A stretch of DNA of 42,140 nt from an uncultured Bacteroides sp. (GTDB lineage: Bacteria; Bacteroidota; Bacteroidia; Bacteroidales; Bacteroidaceae): the NCBI GenBank assembly GCA_949296415.1, contig CASFQC010000015.1, positions 1 to 42,140 on the forward strand, read 5' to 3'. A model generated the notes under the pieces. It worked only from the letters and a program-made list of their open reading frames with translations. It was not told where the DNA came from and ran no database searches. The stretch's first letter is position 1. Each line of letters begins with the position of its first letter. Below, piece after piece: positions 25,685 to 33,900 of the stretch. The position numbers and the translations under genes were made by a program.

Positions 25685-28507
25685 TCATTCACAGCTTGTC
25701 ACTTGGCTTGTCCCGTGTATTCGGTTGTGGTCAGAGTCTCCGCTCATAGCGGTTACGCTGCACGGTTTTCCGTTTTGGAGCATTTCTGCCAGAATGATGA
25801 CCGGGCTGGTGTACATGCCGTTGTGGCATTCTATCACGGCCTTCCCGTTTTTGTCTGTCTGCATCTGCGGATTCCAGTAAAGTGTGCGGCGGCGATAGTT
25901 TTCTTGTCCGGCACTTTGTGGTATCTCGTTGTAGACTGGCGTGTAGAAGTTCAGTGGCCGGGTATAGCCTTGTATGTAGGTGCGGCGGGTTCCCCGCGCG
26001 GCGGTCATGGATTTCTGCATGAGGCGCGTGTGTGTGATGTTGTCTTTAGGCTCCAGATAGAACAAGGCATATTCTCCCAGTTTGGACACGTCAATGTTCC
26101 TGTTTATGTTGTAGAAGAAACGGCTGGAACGGCTGTAGGTTCCGGTGTTTTCAGTGTATAGTTCGGGATGGGCGCGTATCTCTGCGCTGGTGGCTGTCTT
26201 TTTTTTGTCCAGGTCACTGTAGAAATAGAAGCTGTCATCAAAGGTGCGGTTGTTCATATTTCCTCCTCCTCGTCCGAACTGCTTGTCCGATATGTCGCTT
26301 ATGGAATAGAACAAATTGTCTGTCGCTATGCTTTGTGCTGAATTGAGAACTTCGTTTGTGTAAGCGTTGTTTCCCTCGCATATCATCAGTCTTTTTATGC
26401 CGTCCACCTCATTCCAGAAGGTCCATGCGGCAATGGAGTCAAGTACTTGTGTGCCTACTATCAGGCAGATGGTGCGGTTCTTGTAAGTGCAGCTTCCGTC
26501 GCGCGGGTCACTGGCAAAGTTCGGATTCAGTCTTTCCATCAGGTCGGCCATGGTATATATGTTTTCCCCCTTGTCGCGCAGTTCGTCTACCACGTGGGGC
26601 ACATCGTAGTAGGCGTCCACACTTTTTTCATACACTTGTGTGGTCATGTCTGTGTGACGGTGGCTGTTTTTTTTAGCAAATTCCACTTCATCCAGCAATT
26701 TGACGTTCGCATCGCGTAGCAGTGAGTCCATGTAAAGCGAGTCTGCCCTTTCGGTCAGTTTCAGCCAAAGGCTTTTGTCTGCCCATTGCGGATGGGTCTC
26801 TGCATAGGCATAAGCGCGTGCGGAAGGTGAGAAGTCACGTTCAAGCCGCACCGACGTGTCGCGCTTGCGCTTTTGCCCGTTGCGACGTGTCTGGAACACG
26901 GCTTCCACTTCGCCGTTGAAGTCGGCTACAGGAATGCTGAACCGTCCGGCGGAGTCCGTCACTATGGTGCCGGCCACAATGGAATCGCGGTCCAGTACGA
27001 TGACGCTCACTTCCATGTCTTTCATTTCCCGTTGCAGCAGCGATGAGCGTATCTGTCCTTTCAGAATAAGATCCTTTTCCGGCTGTTCCGGCAGGTCGGA
27101 CAGCTGGCCGGATATGAGTCGGGACATGTCATACTGTCTCCATCCGTGTACCATCAGCAGTGCGTCCAGTTCCTGTACCTTACGCAGGTCGGTATGGGCA
27201 AAATAGTATCCGGGTTGATGGATGTATCCTTTCAGTCCGGAGGTGAGTAGCATGTCGGTGAAGAGGGTATTGTCATATTCAGCATAATCCGAGCGGAGTG
27301 CGTCGCGCACGGACACGGAGAATGTCCCCTGCATAGGACATCCGTCGGCATCGGTGAACTGCAGCTCGTATTTCATGGCCTCATAGGGGCGGTATACGGG
27401 CTGCATGCCTTTCACTTTTCCTTGGGGCATGTCTGAGGGGAAGATGAAGGAGAAACGTTCGCACACAGTGCGCCCCTCCTTGTCTATGAGTGACACTTGG
27501 TAGATGCCGTCTTTGTCTTCCGGTGCGTGGAAAACAAAGGTGCGTTGGCTTTCCGGTCGCATGGATAGGGTCCAGTAGGAGAGCGGATACCCTTCGTGAC
27601 TCACCATGGCGCAAAGGTCGTTGGCCGGTGTCTGTCCGTTGCACGACACTTGTCCCACTATGTTGCGTCCGGCCGTTGTCACCTTCAGTACATACCCGGC
27701 GGCAAGCGGTGCGGGCAGGCTGAAGGAATACGTCTTATGGTTATAGCGCACTTTGGCGGAGGTTTGTCCCTTGTCCGGAGTGTAAGAGAACACGCCTATG
27801 CCGTTGTGTGAGGTTTCCAGCAGGGTCAGTGTGTCTCCCTTATCCGTACATACCGCTCCGTGGAGCGACACGCTGGCTGTGTTTCTGCCCTCGGCCTTGA
27901 AAGCCACGCGGGAGGGTACTCCTTGCACCAACGCGCCTCCTTCGGGGAAGAACTGCAGGGCCAGGTCGTCTTCCATGCCCTTGGGGCGTTTGCGCATGGA
28001 GGGGTTCAAGTCGTAGGTGGAGATGGTGCGGTCGAACTGTTTTCCGTTTGCTGCCTGATAGATGGGGAAAGTGCGCGAGAAGTAGTCCGGCTCTTCGCGA
28101 GTCAGCATCCAGCGTGTGTAGGCACGTATCTCGTAGTAGCCGGACAAGGTGCCGGCATCCAGTATCAGCTGTCCGTTGCATTCGCCGTTCTCCAGCTCGA
28201 ATATTTCCCGTTGCGTCACGTTTCCCATTTGGTCCAGCATCTCCACATATAAAGGCTTGCTGAGTGGGCTTGGCTGTCGGGTACCGGCCAGTGTCACATA
28301 GGCTTTGAACCAGATGGTGTCGCCCACGTAGTAACTGCTGTTGTCAAAGTGAAGATACGCCTTTTCGCGTGGATAAAGGTCGGCAAAGTATCTTGCATTC
28401 TCAAAGAAGCTTCGGAACAGAGAATCTGTCTCCGCTGTTTGTGCACGGAGTCCGGGGTGGAAGAGGCAGAGCAAAACGGTAAGTGTTATGAATGCCTGTT
28501 TTTTCAT
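25685..28507 (-). CDS. Large exported MG2-domain protein with plug-like C-terminal region
   Basis: A 940-residue exported protein with a signal peptide (MKKQAFITLTVLLCLF...RAQ). Residues about 45-130 form a macroglobulin MG2-type domain (YPREKAYLHFDNSSYYVGDTIWFKAYV, GYYEIRAYTRWM). Several beta-sandwich segments follow. About residues 510-560 look like a carboxypeptidase-regulatory-type fold (SDSAGRFSIPVADF is close to that pattern). A region around 640-730 (YTMADLMERLNPNF, then TICLIVGTQVLD) resembles a degenerate TonB-receptor plug. No barrel follows. Such proteins are common in Bacteroides and of unknown role, possibly envelope or surface assembly. It sits between the B12 operon and a divergent sigma/anti-sigma pair; no clear -7 box is visible upstream. 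Confidence 0.8.
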   Translation of the reverse strand: MKKQAFITLTVLLCLFHPGLRAQTAETDSLFRSFFENARYFADLYPREKAYLHFDNSSYYVGDTIWFKAYVTLAGTRQPSPLSKPLYVEMLDQMGNVTQREIFELENGECNGQLILDAGTLSGYYEIRAYTRWMLTREEPDYFSRTFPIYQAANGKQFDRTISTYDLNPSMRKRPKGMEDDLALQFFPEGGALVQGVPSRVAFKAEGRNTASVSLHGAVCTDKGDTLTLLETSHNGIGVFSYTPDKGQTSAKVRYNHKTYSFSLPAPLAAGYVLKVTTAGRNIVGQVSCNGQTPANDLCAMVSHEGYPLSYWTLSMRPESQRTFVFHAPEDKDGIYQVSLIDKEGRTVCERFSFIFPSDMPQGKVKGMQPVYRPYEAMKYELQFTDADGCPMQGTFSVSVRDALRSDYAEYDNTLFTDMLLTSGLKGYIHQPGYYFAHTDLRKVQELDALLMVHGWRQYDMSRLISGQLSDLPEQPEKDLILKGQIRSSLLQREMKDMEVSVIVLDRDSIVAGTIVTDSAGRFSIPVADFNGEVEAVFQTRRNGQKRKRDTSVRLERDFSPSARAYAYAETHPQWADKSLWLKLTERADSLYMDSLLRDANVKLLDEVEFAKKNSHRHTDMTTQVYEKSVDAYYDVPHVVDELRDKGENIYTMADLMERLNPNFASDPRDGSCTYKNRTICLIVGTQVLDSIAAWTFWNEVDGIKRLMICEGNNAYTNEVLNSAQSIATDNLFYSISDISDKQFGRGGGNMNNRTFDDSFYFYSDLDKKKTATSAEIRAHPELYTENTGTYSRSSRFFYNINRNIDVSKLGEYALFYLEPKDNITHTRLMQKSMTAARGTRRTYIQGYTRPLNFYTPVYNEIPQSAGQENYRRRTLYWNPQMQTDKNGKAVIECHNGMYTSPVIILAEMLQNGKPCSVTAMSGDSDHNRIHGTSQVTSCE

Positions 28508-28699
28508 AGGATTACTTAGTTGAAATCGTTTTCAGTGAAACTGTAATGACGTTCGTTTGGGGTGATATTGTCATAAGAATCCGAACGGAAAACAGTACTA
28601 CTCACTACAGGAGTAACTATCGGCTGCAAGTTAATTAAGATTCATGAATAAAGCAACCTTATGGAGATTTTTTTATAATAAAGATCCACTCCGCTGCCG

Positions 28700-28727
28700 A
28701 CCTGTCCGCAGCCTGGTGCGGACAGGT
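28700..28727. repeat. 11-bp inverted repeat next to the 22-bp repeat array
   Basis: acctgtccgca (28700-28710) pairs perfectly with tgcggacaggt (28717-28727) around a 6-nt loop. No T-run follows. Its right arm overlaps the first, divergent unit of the 22-bp array, so two alternative hairpins compete for the same bases. Confidence 0.6.
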
Positions 28728-28802
28728 TCGCACGGTGCTGTGAGTCCGTTCGCAGGAAGCTGTGAATCCGTTCACACGAGGCTGTGAATCCGTTTTTATC
28801 AG
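28715..28802. repeat. Four tandem 22-bp units, most able to form a small hairpin
   Basis: Units start at 28715, 28737, 28759 and 28781. Units 2-4 share gctgtgaRtccgtt at their left ends; unit 1 is divergent but keeps the ttcgca. Unit 3 folds as gtgaa-tccg-ttcac; unit 2 retains the stem through G-U pairs (gtgag/ttcgc); unit 1 folds as gtgcgga-cagg-ttcgcac. Unit 4 has lost the right arm. It lies between the divergent MG2 gene and the sigma factor gene. The rest of this 504-nt gap holds an AT-rich stretch near 28670 and the candidate -7 box of the sigma gene. Confidence 0.7.
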
Positions 28803-28951
28803 ATTTCTGTAAATCAGTGATATAAATAGTATCAGGCTATGCCTTGGATGGAAAGGAAGTGGTGCCCTTCGCCAAACTGTTGGAAAGCGGACAGGGCTTG
28901 TGCGGGATGAAAATAGAAACCGCTTCCGAATGTTTTGTGGGAAGAATGCAG

Positions 28952-28959
28952 TATTTTTG
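28952..28959 (+). promoter_or_regulatory. -7 box upstream of the sigma factor gene
   Basis: TATTTTTG fits TAnnTTTG. Expected start near 28963, about 50 nt before the sigma ATG at 29012. The nearest TTTG (28934-28937) is only 14 nt upstream, so the upstream box is poor. This would suit a promoter read by an alternative or activated polymerase. Confidence 0.4.
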
Positions 28960-29011
28960 CCTTCGCTGCATTATATATATGTATTTGAAATAACACGTGT
29001 TTATAGAAAGG

Positions 29012-29560
29012 ATGGAAGAAGAGGTTTTGGCCGAGCGTTGCAGGCAGGGCGACAGCCAGGCTCGTAAGGAATTGTACGAGCGTTATGCCGGAGTCCTGCT
29101 GGCTGTATGCCTGCGGTATGTGGGCGATAGGGATACGGCGCAAGACCTCTTGCATGACGGTTTCCTGAAACTGTTCGCGTCTTTTGGCAAGTTTGTATGG
29201 AAAGGCAAAGGTTCGTTGAAGGCGTGGATGGAGCGGGTCATGGCAAACGAAGCCTTGCAGCACCTGCGGAAGCACGATGTGCTCAGCCAGGCTGCCACGC
29301 TGGATGACACCCCGCTGGCTTTTGACGAACCCGATGCTTCGGACATAGAGATGATACCGGAGGAGACACTCATGGGCTTTATAAGAGAACTGCCCACAGG
29401 ATACCGCACGGTGTTCAACCTGTATGTTATGGAAGGGAAATCGCATAAGGAAATCGCTGCCCTCTTAGGCATTAATGAAAAGTCATCGGCCTCACAGCTG
29501 GCCAGAGCCAAGGCCGCTTTGGCCGCCAAGGTGAAGGAGTGGGTAAAACGTAATGCGTAA
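29012..29560 (+). CDS. ECF-type RNA polymerase sigma factor (Das-like)
   Basis: A 182-residue extracytoplasmic-function sigma factor. Region 2 (about 15-85) reads AERCRQGDSQARKELYERYAG, then YVGDRDTAQDLLHDGFLKLF. Region 4 (about 125-175) has LPTGYRTVFNLYVMEGKSHKEIA and LLGINEKSSASQLARAK. ATG 29012 (MEEEVLAERC) is chosen over GTG 28997, because AGAAAGG precedes it at the right distance. The next gene, 25 nt downstream, encodes a protein with an anti-sigma-like cytoplasmic tip, membrane helix and outer-membrane barrel. This is the arrangement of the Das/Dma pairs reported in Bacteroides thetaiotaomicron, which I use for the name. Its regulon is unknown here. Confidence 0.92.
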   Translation: MEEEVLAERCRQGDSQARKELYERYAGVLLAVCLRYVGDRDTAQDLLHDGFLKLFASFGKFVWKGKGSLKAWMERVMANEALQHLRKHDVLSQAATLDDTPLAFDEPDASDIEMIPEETLMGFIRELPTGYRTVFNLYVMEGKSHKEIAALLGINEKSSASQLARAKAALAAKVKEWVKRNA

Positions 29561-29585
29561 CAAACAAGGAAAGGAGAGTTGCTTT

Positions 29586-30902
29586 ATGGAAAAAGACGAA
29601 ATGTGGCTGAAAAAGATAAAGGAACGGCTGGAAAACCATGCCGAACCGGTGCCCGAAGACGGCTGGCAACGGCTGGCTGCGGCTGTGGAAACCGGCTGCT
29701 CCCGTAGCCGGGCAAGGCTGGTTGTCTTGCGACGCAGAGTGACGGCCATTGCCGCCGCGTGTCTGGCGGTGGTGGGCATAGGCACACTGATGCTTCTCTA
29801 CGGGCCGGACAGCAGGCAGGTGGCACCCGGCGATGAGCTGTCCGGTATACAGATGGCAAAGGGACTGGGCAATGACCGGGATGACGGAATGTCCGGACAA
29901 ACGGCAACTGAAACGGCAGGACGAAGGGCACAGGCAGGAACTGTCCAATCTGAGTCTGCGGACATGAAAAGCAGGCTGATGGCGGAAGCGGGACATCATC
30001 GTGTGTCGCAGGAATATGGTATAAAGCAGCAACCGGCTGAAGTGCCACCCTTGCGGGAAGAAGGAGAGGAAGGACTGTCCGTCTCCCGTGGCGATAGTGT
30101 GCAAGTTCAAGATGAGGTTCAAGCCGGCTATAAGAAAGAAGGCAATGACTCGCACGTGCCCGATGTGGCTTACAGTGACAGAAGGGAACGGGAAACGTTC
30201 CGTTCCGAAATCCGGCATGAGTCTGGAAAACAGAAGCGGGGGTGGGCTTTGGCACTGTCGGGGCATGTGACGGGAGCCGGTGACGCTCCTTCTTCCCGCT
30301 TGAGACAGGCGGACATATCCGGATCCAGGTCATTGTCCTCTGTCTACGCCATTTCCACCAGAGCCTTGCCCGACGGCGATATGCCGGTTGTACAGGAAGA
30401 ACTTTCTTACTTGATGGACAGCGGCCGTGAGGTGGCCTCTATAAAACACAACCAGCCGGTAAGCGTGGGACTGTCTGTCAGGAAAAACCTGTCTCATGGC
30501 TTATCTTTGGAGACAGGACTGTTCTATACTTATCTGTCTTCGGATGTCACTTTTTTGGGTAGCGATGAGGTTTTCGACCAGAAACTGCACTATTTGGGCA
30601 TACCTTTGCGCCTGAACTGGGATTTTTTCCGCAGGGGGGCATTTGTGATGTATGCCTCTGCCGGTGGTGCCATGGAGAAGTGTGTGTATGGACAGTTTGA
30701 TGGGCACAAGGAGACTGTAAGTCCCTTGCAGTGGTCTTTGTTGGGAGCCGTGGGCGCACAGATTGACATGACACGTCACATGGGTTTCTATGTGGAGCCA
30801 GGTGTTTCTTACTATTTCGATGACGGGTCGGCTGTGCAGACCATACGCAAAGAGAATCCGTGCAGCTTTACATTCCAGGCAGGTTTCCGATTTTCTTACT
30901 GA
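29586..30902 (+). CDS. Dual-membrane-spanning anti-sigma factor (Dma-like) with OMP beta-barrel
   Basis: A 438-residue protein with an unusual topology. Residues 1-50 are cytoplasmic and anti-sigma-like (EPVPEDGWQRLAAAVE), 52-73 form one inner-membrane helix, 74-218 are a polar low-complexity linker long enough to cross the periplasm, and 219-438 form an outer-membrane barrel of the OMP_b-brl type, starting at GWALALSGHV and ending FTFQAGFRFSY. One chain would thus touch cytoplasm, inner membrane and outer membrane. Start ATG 29586 is supported by AAGGAGAG at 29571-29578; ATG 29553 overlaps the sigma gene and is less likely. It presumably holds its sigma neighbour until an outer-membrane signal arrives, as proposed for Dma proteins. 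Confidence 0.88.
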   Translation: MEKDEMWLKKIKERLENHAEPVPEDGWQRLAAAVETGCSRSRARLVVLRRRVTAIAAACLAVVGIGTLMLLYGPDSRQVAPGDELSGIQMAKGLGNDRDDGMSGQTATETAGRRAQAGTVQSESADMKSRLMAEAGHHRVSQEYGIKQQPAEVPPLREEGEEGLSVSRGDSVQVQDEVQAGYKKEGNDSHVPDVAYSDRRERETFRSEIRHESGKQKRGWALALSGHVTGAGDAPSSRLRQADISGSRSLSSVYAISTRALPDGDMPVVQEELSYLMDSGREVASIKHNQPVSVGLSVRKNLSHGLSLETGLFYTYLSSDVTFLGSDEVFDQKLHYLGIPLRLNWDFFRRGAFVMYASAGGAMEKCVYGQFDGHKETVSPLQWSLLGAVGAQIDMTRHMGFYVEPGVSYYFDDGSAVQTIRKENPCSFTFQAGFRFSY

Positions 30903-30998
30903 AGGTTTTGTCGGGAAGGGTTGGGTGTCTCCAAGCTTATCTTGGAAAGGGAAAATAATCCTAGTGCGGTCTTGATGGCCGGTTTGGGCTAAAATGCT

Positions 30999-31006
30999 TA
31001 TCTTTG
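30999..31006 (+). promoter_or_regulatory. -7 box upstream of the binding-protein gene
   Basis: TATCTTTG fits TAnnTTTG, with a start expected near 31010 and a leader of about 20 nt to ATG 31031. No properly spaced TTTG is visible. A short hairpin tccaag/cttgga (30930-30946) after the anti-sigma gene lies upstream and has no T-run. Confidence 0.5.
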
Positions 31007-31030
31007 CCGTCCGGAGAAATTTTCGACAAG

Positions 31031-32167
31031 ATGAAGTGTAACAGAATATTTGCATTGATGGTGTGGGCGGCAGTCCTGCTTTCCGCCTGTGGCAATGGGA
31101 GACAGCCTGTTTCTACAGGCGGGTGCGATACGTTGGATTTGCGCTATGCCGATAACCTGACACTGATACGTCACCACGAGGGCTACATTCGGGCTATATT
31201 GAGGAATCCTTGGGATACATTGAAGACCCTTCATACGTATATATTGGTTCCAAAGGACAAGCCTCTGCCGCCCGGGCTGCCTCCAGGCACATTGGTGCGT
31301 ACTCCCTTATCGCGTTCCGTGGTCTATTCCTCCGTGCATTGCAGCCTTCTGAAGGAATTGGGAGCCATACGGCAAATAGGAGGAGTCTGCGACCTGCATT
31401 ACATCAATATGCCCGACATCAGGCAACTGCATGCCGAGGGAGCTGTAGCGGATTGCGGCAACAGCATGACGCCGGATATAGAGAAAATCATCAGTCTGCA
31501 TCCCGATGCCATATTGCTCTCTCCTTTTGAGAACAACGGCGGCTATGGTAAGGTGGAGAAGTTGGGCGTGCCTTTGATAGAATGTGCCGATTATATGGAG
31601 ACTTCTCCCTTGGGGCGTGCCGAATGGATGCGTTTCTATGGCTTGCTGTTCGGGAAGGCGGCGGAGGCCGACAGCCTCTTCGCTGTGGTGGACAGCTGTT
31701 ACCGGCGTCTGGCTGTCAGAGCCAGTCTGTCTTCTTCCGCATATAAGGTGTTCAGCGAACTGAAAAGCGGGTCGGCGTGGTACGTGCCCGGAGGCAGGAG
31801 TACCATGGGACAATTGTTCAACGATGCCTGCGGACGTTATGCCTTTGCCGATGACCGGCATAGCGGTTCGGTGCCTTTCTCGTTTGAGACCGTATTCGAT
31901 AAGGCCGGGGATGCCGATGTTTGGATTATCAAGTATAATAGGGAAACCGATCTGACCTATTCCGCTTTGGCGGCCGAGTATGCCCCTTACACCGGATTCA
32001 AAGCCTATAGGGACCGTAACATTTATGGTTGCAACACATCAAAGGTAGCCTATTATGAAGAGACCCCTTTCCATCCGGACTATCTTCTTTCCGACTATAT
32101 ACAGATTCTTCATCCGGAAATCCACCTGCCGGAGGGATTACGTTATTTCAGCAAGCTATGCGAATGA
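31031..32167 (+). CDS. ABC transporter substrate-binding lipoprotein (iron-complex/cobalamin class)
   Basis: A 378-residue periplasmic lipoprotein of the helical-backbone, PF01497-type class that delivers siderophores, haem or cobalamin to FecCD permeases. Start ATG 31031 (MKCNRIFAL) gives lipobox LLSAC with C20; the TTG at 31004 would put nine residues before it. Visible family features are VYSSVHCSLLKELGA, the PDIEKIISLHPDAILLS segment, YKVFSELKSGSAWYVPGG and the final binding-lobe helices. The adjacent FecCD permease overlaps its end by 4 nt. The B12 operon nearby makes cobalamin a reasonable substrate, but there is no riboswitch in front of this gene, so iron complexes remain possible. 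Confidence 0.88.
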   Translation: MKCNRIFALMVWAAVLLSACGNGRQPVSTGGCDTLDLRYADNLTLIRHHEGYIRAILRNPWDTLKTLHTYILVPKDKPLPPGLPPGTLVRTPLSRSVVYSSVHCSLLKELGAIRQIGGVCDLHYINMPDIRQLHAEGAVADCGNSMTPDIEKIISLHPDAILLSPFENNGGYGKVEKLGVPLIECADYMETSPLGRAEWMRFYGLLFGKAAEADSLFAVVDSCYRRLAVRASLSSSAYKVFSELKSGSAWYVPGGRSTMGQLFNDACGRYAFADDRHSGSVPFSFETVFDKAGDADVWIIKYNRETDLTYSALAAEYAPYTGFKAYRDRNIYGCNTSKVAYYEETPFHPDYLLSDYIQILHPEIHLPEGLRYFSKLCE

Positions 32168-33204
32168 GCAAGGGAATGAAATATGGTCTGTTGATGGTTG
32201 TGTCCGTCTGCCTGCTGCTGGTGTGCAATTTATTGGTAGGTACGGTGTCCATACCTCCATCTGAGGTGTTCCATATATTGTCCGGTGGCAATACTGAGAA
32301 TGAAAGTTGGAACTTTATTGTATGGGAATCGCGTTTCCCTCAGACGTTTACGGCATTGCTTTGTGGCTGTGCCTTGTCGGTTTGCGGACTGATGTTGCAG
32401 ACTGTGTTCCGCAATCCGTTGGCCGGACCTTCCATACTGGGCATTGAGTCAGGCGCCAGTTTGGGAGCGGCTTTGGTCATGTTGCTTTTGGGAGGAAGCA
32501 TTACGGCCGGGGCGTTCAGCTTGTCCGGTTTCTTGTCTGTATTATTGGGTGCCTTTGTGGGTGCGATGGGAGTGATGTTTCTTATCTTATTTCTTTCCAT
32601 GTGGCTTAAAAGCAGCCTGATGTTGCTGATAGCCGGCATTATGGTAGGCTATGTGACTTCATCGGCCATTTCATTGCTGAATTTTTTCTCTACGGCAGAA
32701 GGCGTACAGTCTTATATGATTTGGGGTATGGGCAGTTTTGGCAGTGTGTCTTTGTCGCAGTTGCCCGCTTTTGCCCTGATAGTGGCACAGGGATTATTGG
32801 GGGCTTTATTGCTGATAAAACCGCTGAACCTCTTGCTTCTTGGCGACCGCTATGCGGCAAACCTGGGATTGAATGTAAGGGCCGTTCGTACCATATTGCT
32901 GGTAGTTACCGGATTGCTTACAGCGGTGGTTACCGCTTTTTGCGGACCGGTGTCTTTCATCGGGCTGGCTGTGCCGCATATAGCTCGGTTCATGTTGGGT
33001 ACGGCCAATCATAAATATCTGTTGCCCTTTACCATGCTTTGTGGTGGAGGAGTGACTTTATTGTGCAATCTTCTGTGTGTGCTTCCGGGTGATTGGGGTG
33101 TTGTCCCGTTGAATGCCGTAACCCCTTTTATAGGAGCTCCTGTGATAATATATGTCATTGTGAGCCAGCGGAAACGCCTGTCTTCTTCAGAGGATATGAT
33201 GTGA
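32164..33204 (+). CDS. FecCD-family ABC permease
   Basis: A 346-residue inner-membrane permease with about ten helices, of the BtuC/FecCD/FhuB class. The ATPase-contact and family motifs are present: WESRFPQTFTALLCGCALSVCGLMLQ, FRNPLAGPSILGIESGAS, GDRYAANLGLNVR and FCGPVSFIGLAVPHIAR, ending with GAPVIIYVI. ATG 32164 forms an ATGA overlap with the binding-protein stop; ATG 32158 is an alternative two codons upstream. The expected third gene, the FecE/BtuD-type ATPase, is not present downstream, where a DUF4250 gene with its own promoter begins. Confidence 0.93.
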   Translation: MSKGMKYGLLMVVSVCLLLVCNLLVGTVSIPPSEVFHILSGGNTENESWNFIVWESRFPQTFTALLCGCALSVCGLMLQTVFRNPLAGPSILGIESGASLGAALVMLLLGGSITAGAFSLSGFLSVLLGAFVGAMGVMFLILFLSMWLKSSLMLLIAGIMVGYVTSSAISLLNFFSTAEGVQSYMIWGMGSFGSVSLSQLPAFALIVAQGLLGALLLIKPLNLLLLGDRYAANLGLNVRAVRTILLVVTGLLTAVVTAFCGPVSFIGLAVPHIARFMLGTANHKYLLPFTMLCGGGVTLLCNLLCVLPGDWGVVPLNAVTPFIGAPVIIYVIVSQRKRLSSSEDMM

Positions 33205-33243
33205 TGTGCGGACGGGTAAAGTAACCGTTTTTTTGACCGTTTT

Positions 33244-33265
33244 TATGTTGTAGAACATATTTTTA
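33244..33265 (+). terminator. Candidate terminator after the permease
   Basis: A short stem (tatgtt/aacata around gtag) is followed by atttttatg. Six base pairs and a T-rich tail make a weak terminator candidate just before the DUF4250 promoter. Confidence 0.4.
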
Positions 33266-33274
33266 TGCGGTAGT

Positions 33275-33307
33275 TTTATACTATATAGCCGTTTTGTTGT
33301 ACCTTTG
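33275..33307 (+). promoter_or_regulatory. Promoter of the DUF4250 gene
   Basis: TACCTTTG (33300-33307) is a perfect -7 box. TTTA at 33275-33278 is a three-of-four -33 match with a 21-nt spacer. The start would be near 33311, with a leader of about 30 nt. Confidence 0.6.
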
Positions 33308-33342
33308 CGCCGGTATTAGTTTTAATAAAAAAGATTGTTATT

Positions 33343-33519
33343 ATGATTTTACCTGAAGAACCGATGATGCTCTACAGCTTCATCAACACGAAGCTACGTG
33401 ATTCTTATCCTTCGCTTGACGCACTTTGTGCCGACATGGATGTAGATAAGGAAAGCATTGTGAAAACATTGAAAAGTGTTGGGTTTGTATATAATCCCCA
33501 ACGTAACCGTTTCTGGTAA
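33343..33519 (+). CDS. DUF4250 small protein
   Basis: A 58-residue cytoplasmic protein from ATG 33343 to TAA 33517-33519. The pattern MILPEEPMMLYSFINTKLRD, then SLDALCADMDVDKESIVKTL and a terminal aromatic RNRFW, matches the small DUF4250 family found widely in Bacteroidetes and Firmicutes. It looks like a single helical DNA- or RNA-binding-like unit, but its function is unknown. It has its own promoter and is followed by a structured, non-coding stretch (33530-33640). Confidence 0.85.
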   Translation: MILPEEPMMLYSFINTKLRDSYPSLDALCADMDVDKESIVKTLKSVGFVYNPQRNRFW

Positions 33520-33529
33520 TATTTCGAGG

Positions 33530-33640
33530 CTGTAGCTCCTGAGTGAGTCCCACTCGGTGCGCTTTGGCCCAGAAAGGACAAGTATTGCGCAGTCACAATA
33601 AAAGCTTCTATGAGCTTTGCGTGTGTCTGCGCATTTTGTT
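33530..33640 (+). ncRNA. Structured non-coding stretch, possible small RNA or 3' UTR structure
   Basis: After DUF4250 the sequence contains a hairpin gagtg/cactc (about 33541-33555). A composite stem follows: gcgcag (33587-33592) with ctgcgc (33627-33632) and, inside it, aaagct (33601-33606) with agcttt (33613-33618). The outer stem is followed by attttgttattg, a terminator-like tail. No start codon with a plausible frame is evident. It may simply terminate DUF4250, or be a processed small RNA; I cannot name a family. The rest of the 381-nt gap to DUF3127 holds the strong hairpin at 33723-33771. Confidence 0.35.
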
Positions 33641-33722
33641 ATTGTTTCTGTTCCTGTCTATCGTATAATAGCCTTTCTTATTTAGAATTGACTCCAAATA
33701 AGAGATGAGGAAATGCCGATGA

Positions 33723-33771
33723 AAAAGCGGGACAAGACAAAAGGGCTGTCCCTATGTCTTGTCCCGCTTTT
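33723..33771. terminator. Perfect 17-bp bidirectional terminator
   Basis: aaaagcgggacaagaca (33723-33739) pairs without mismatch with tgtcttgtcccgctttt (33755-33771), with a further small inner stem in the loop (aggg/ccct). The ends are A-rich on the left and T-rich on the right, so it can terminate both DUF4250-side transcripts and the convergent DUF3127 gene. Confidence 0.85.
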
Positions 33772-33900
33772 AATATAGAATATGTAGGCTGTAATAATGT
33801 CATATTTGTCACATTGCATTTTGGGTCTTATAGATGCGGAATGTGTTTTCGGAGCAAAAGGACAGCCTAAAACCTTGCAGGGCAAATTCAAAAACAGATT

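Noticed and set aside
28715-28802. Possible CRISPR array
   Set aside because: Units are directly adjacent with no spacers, only 22 bp long, and no cas genes are in the window.
28833-28990. Protein-like frame (reads GYALDGKEVVPFAKLLESG) before the sigma gene
   Set aside because: It looks protein-like but has no start codon before the middle, overlaps the sigma promoter, and matches nothing I recognise. It could be a decayed gene piece, but support is too thin.
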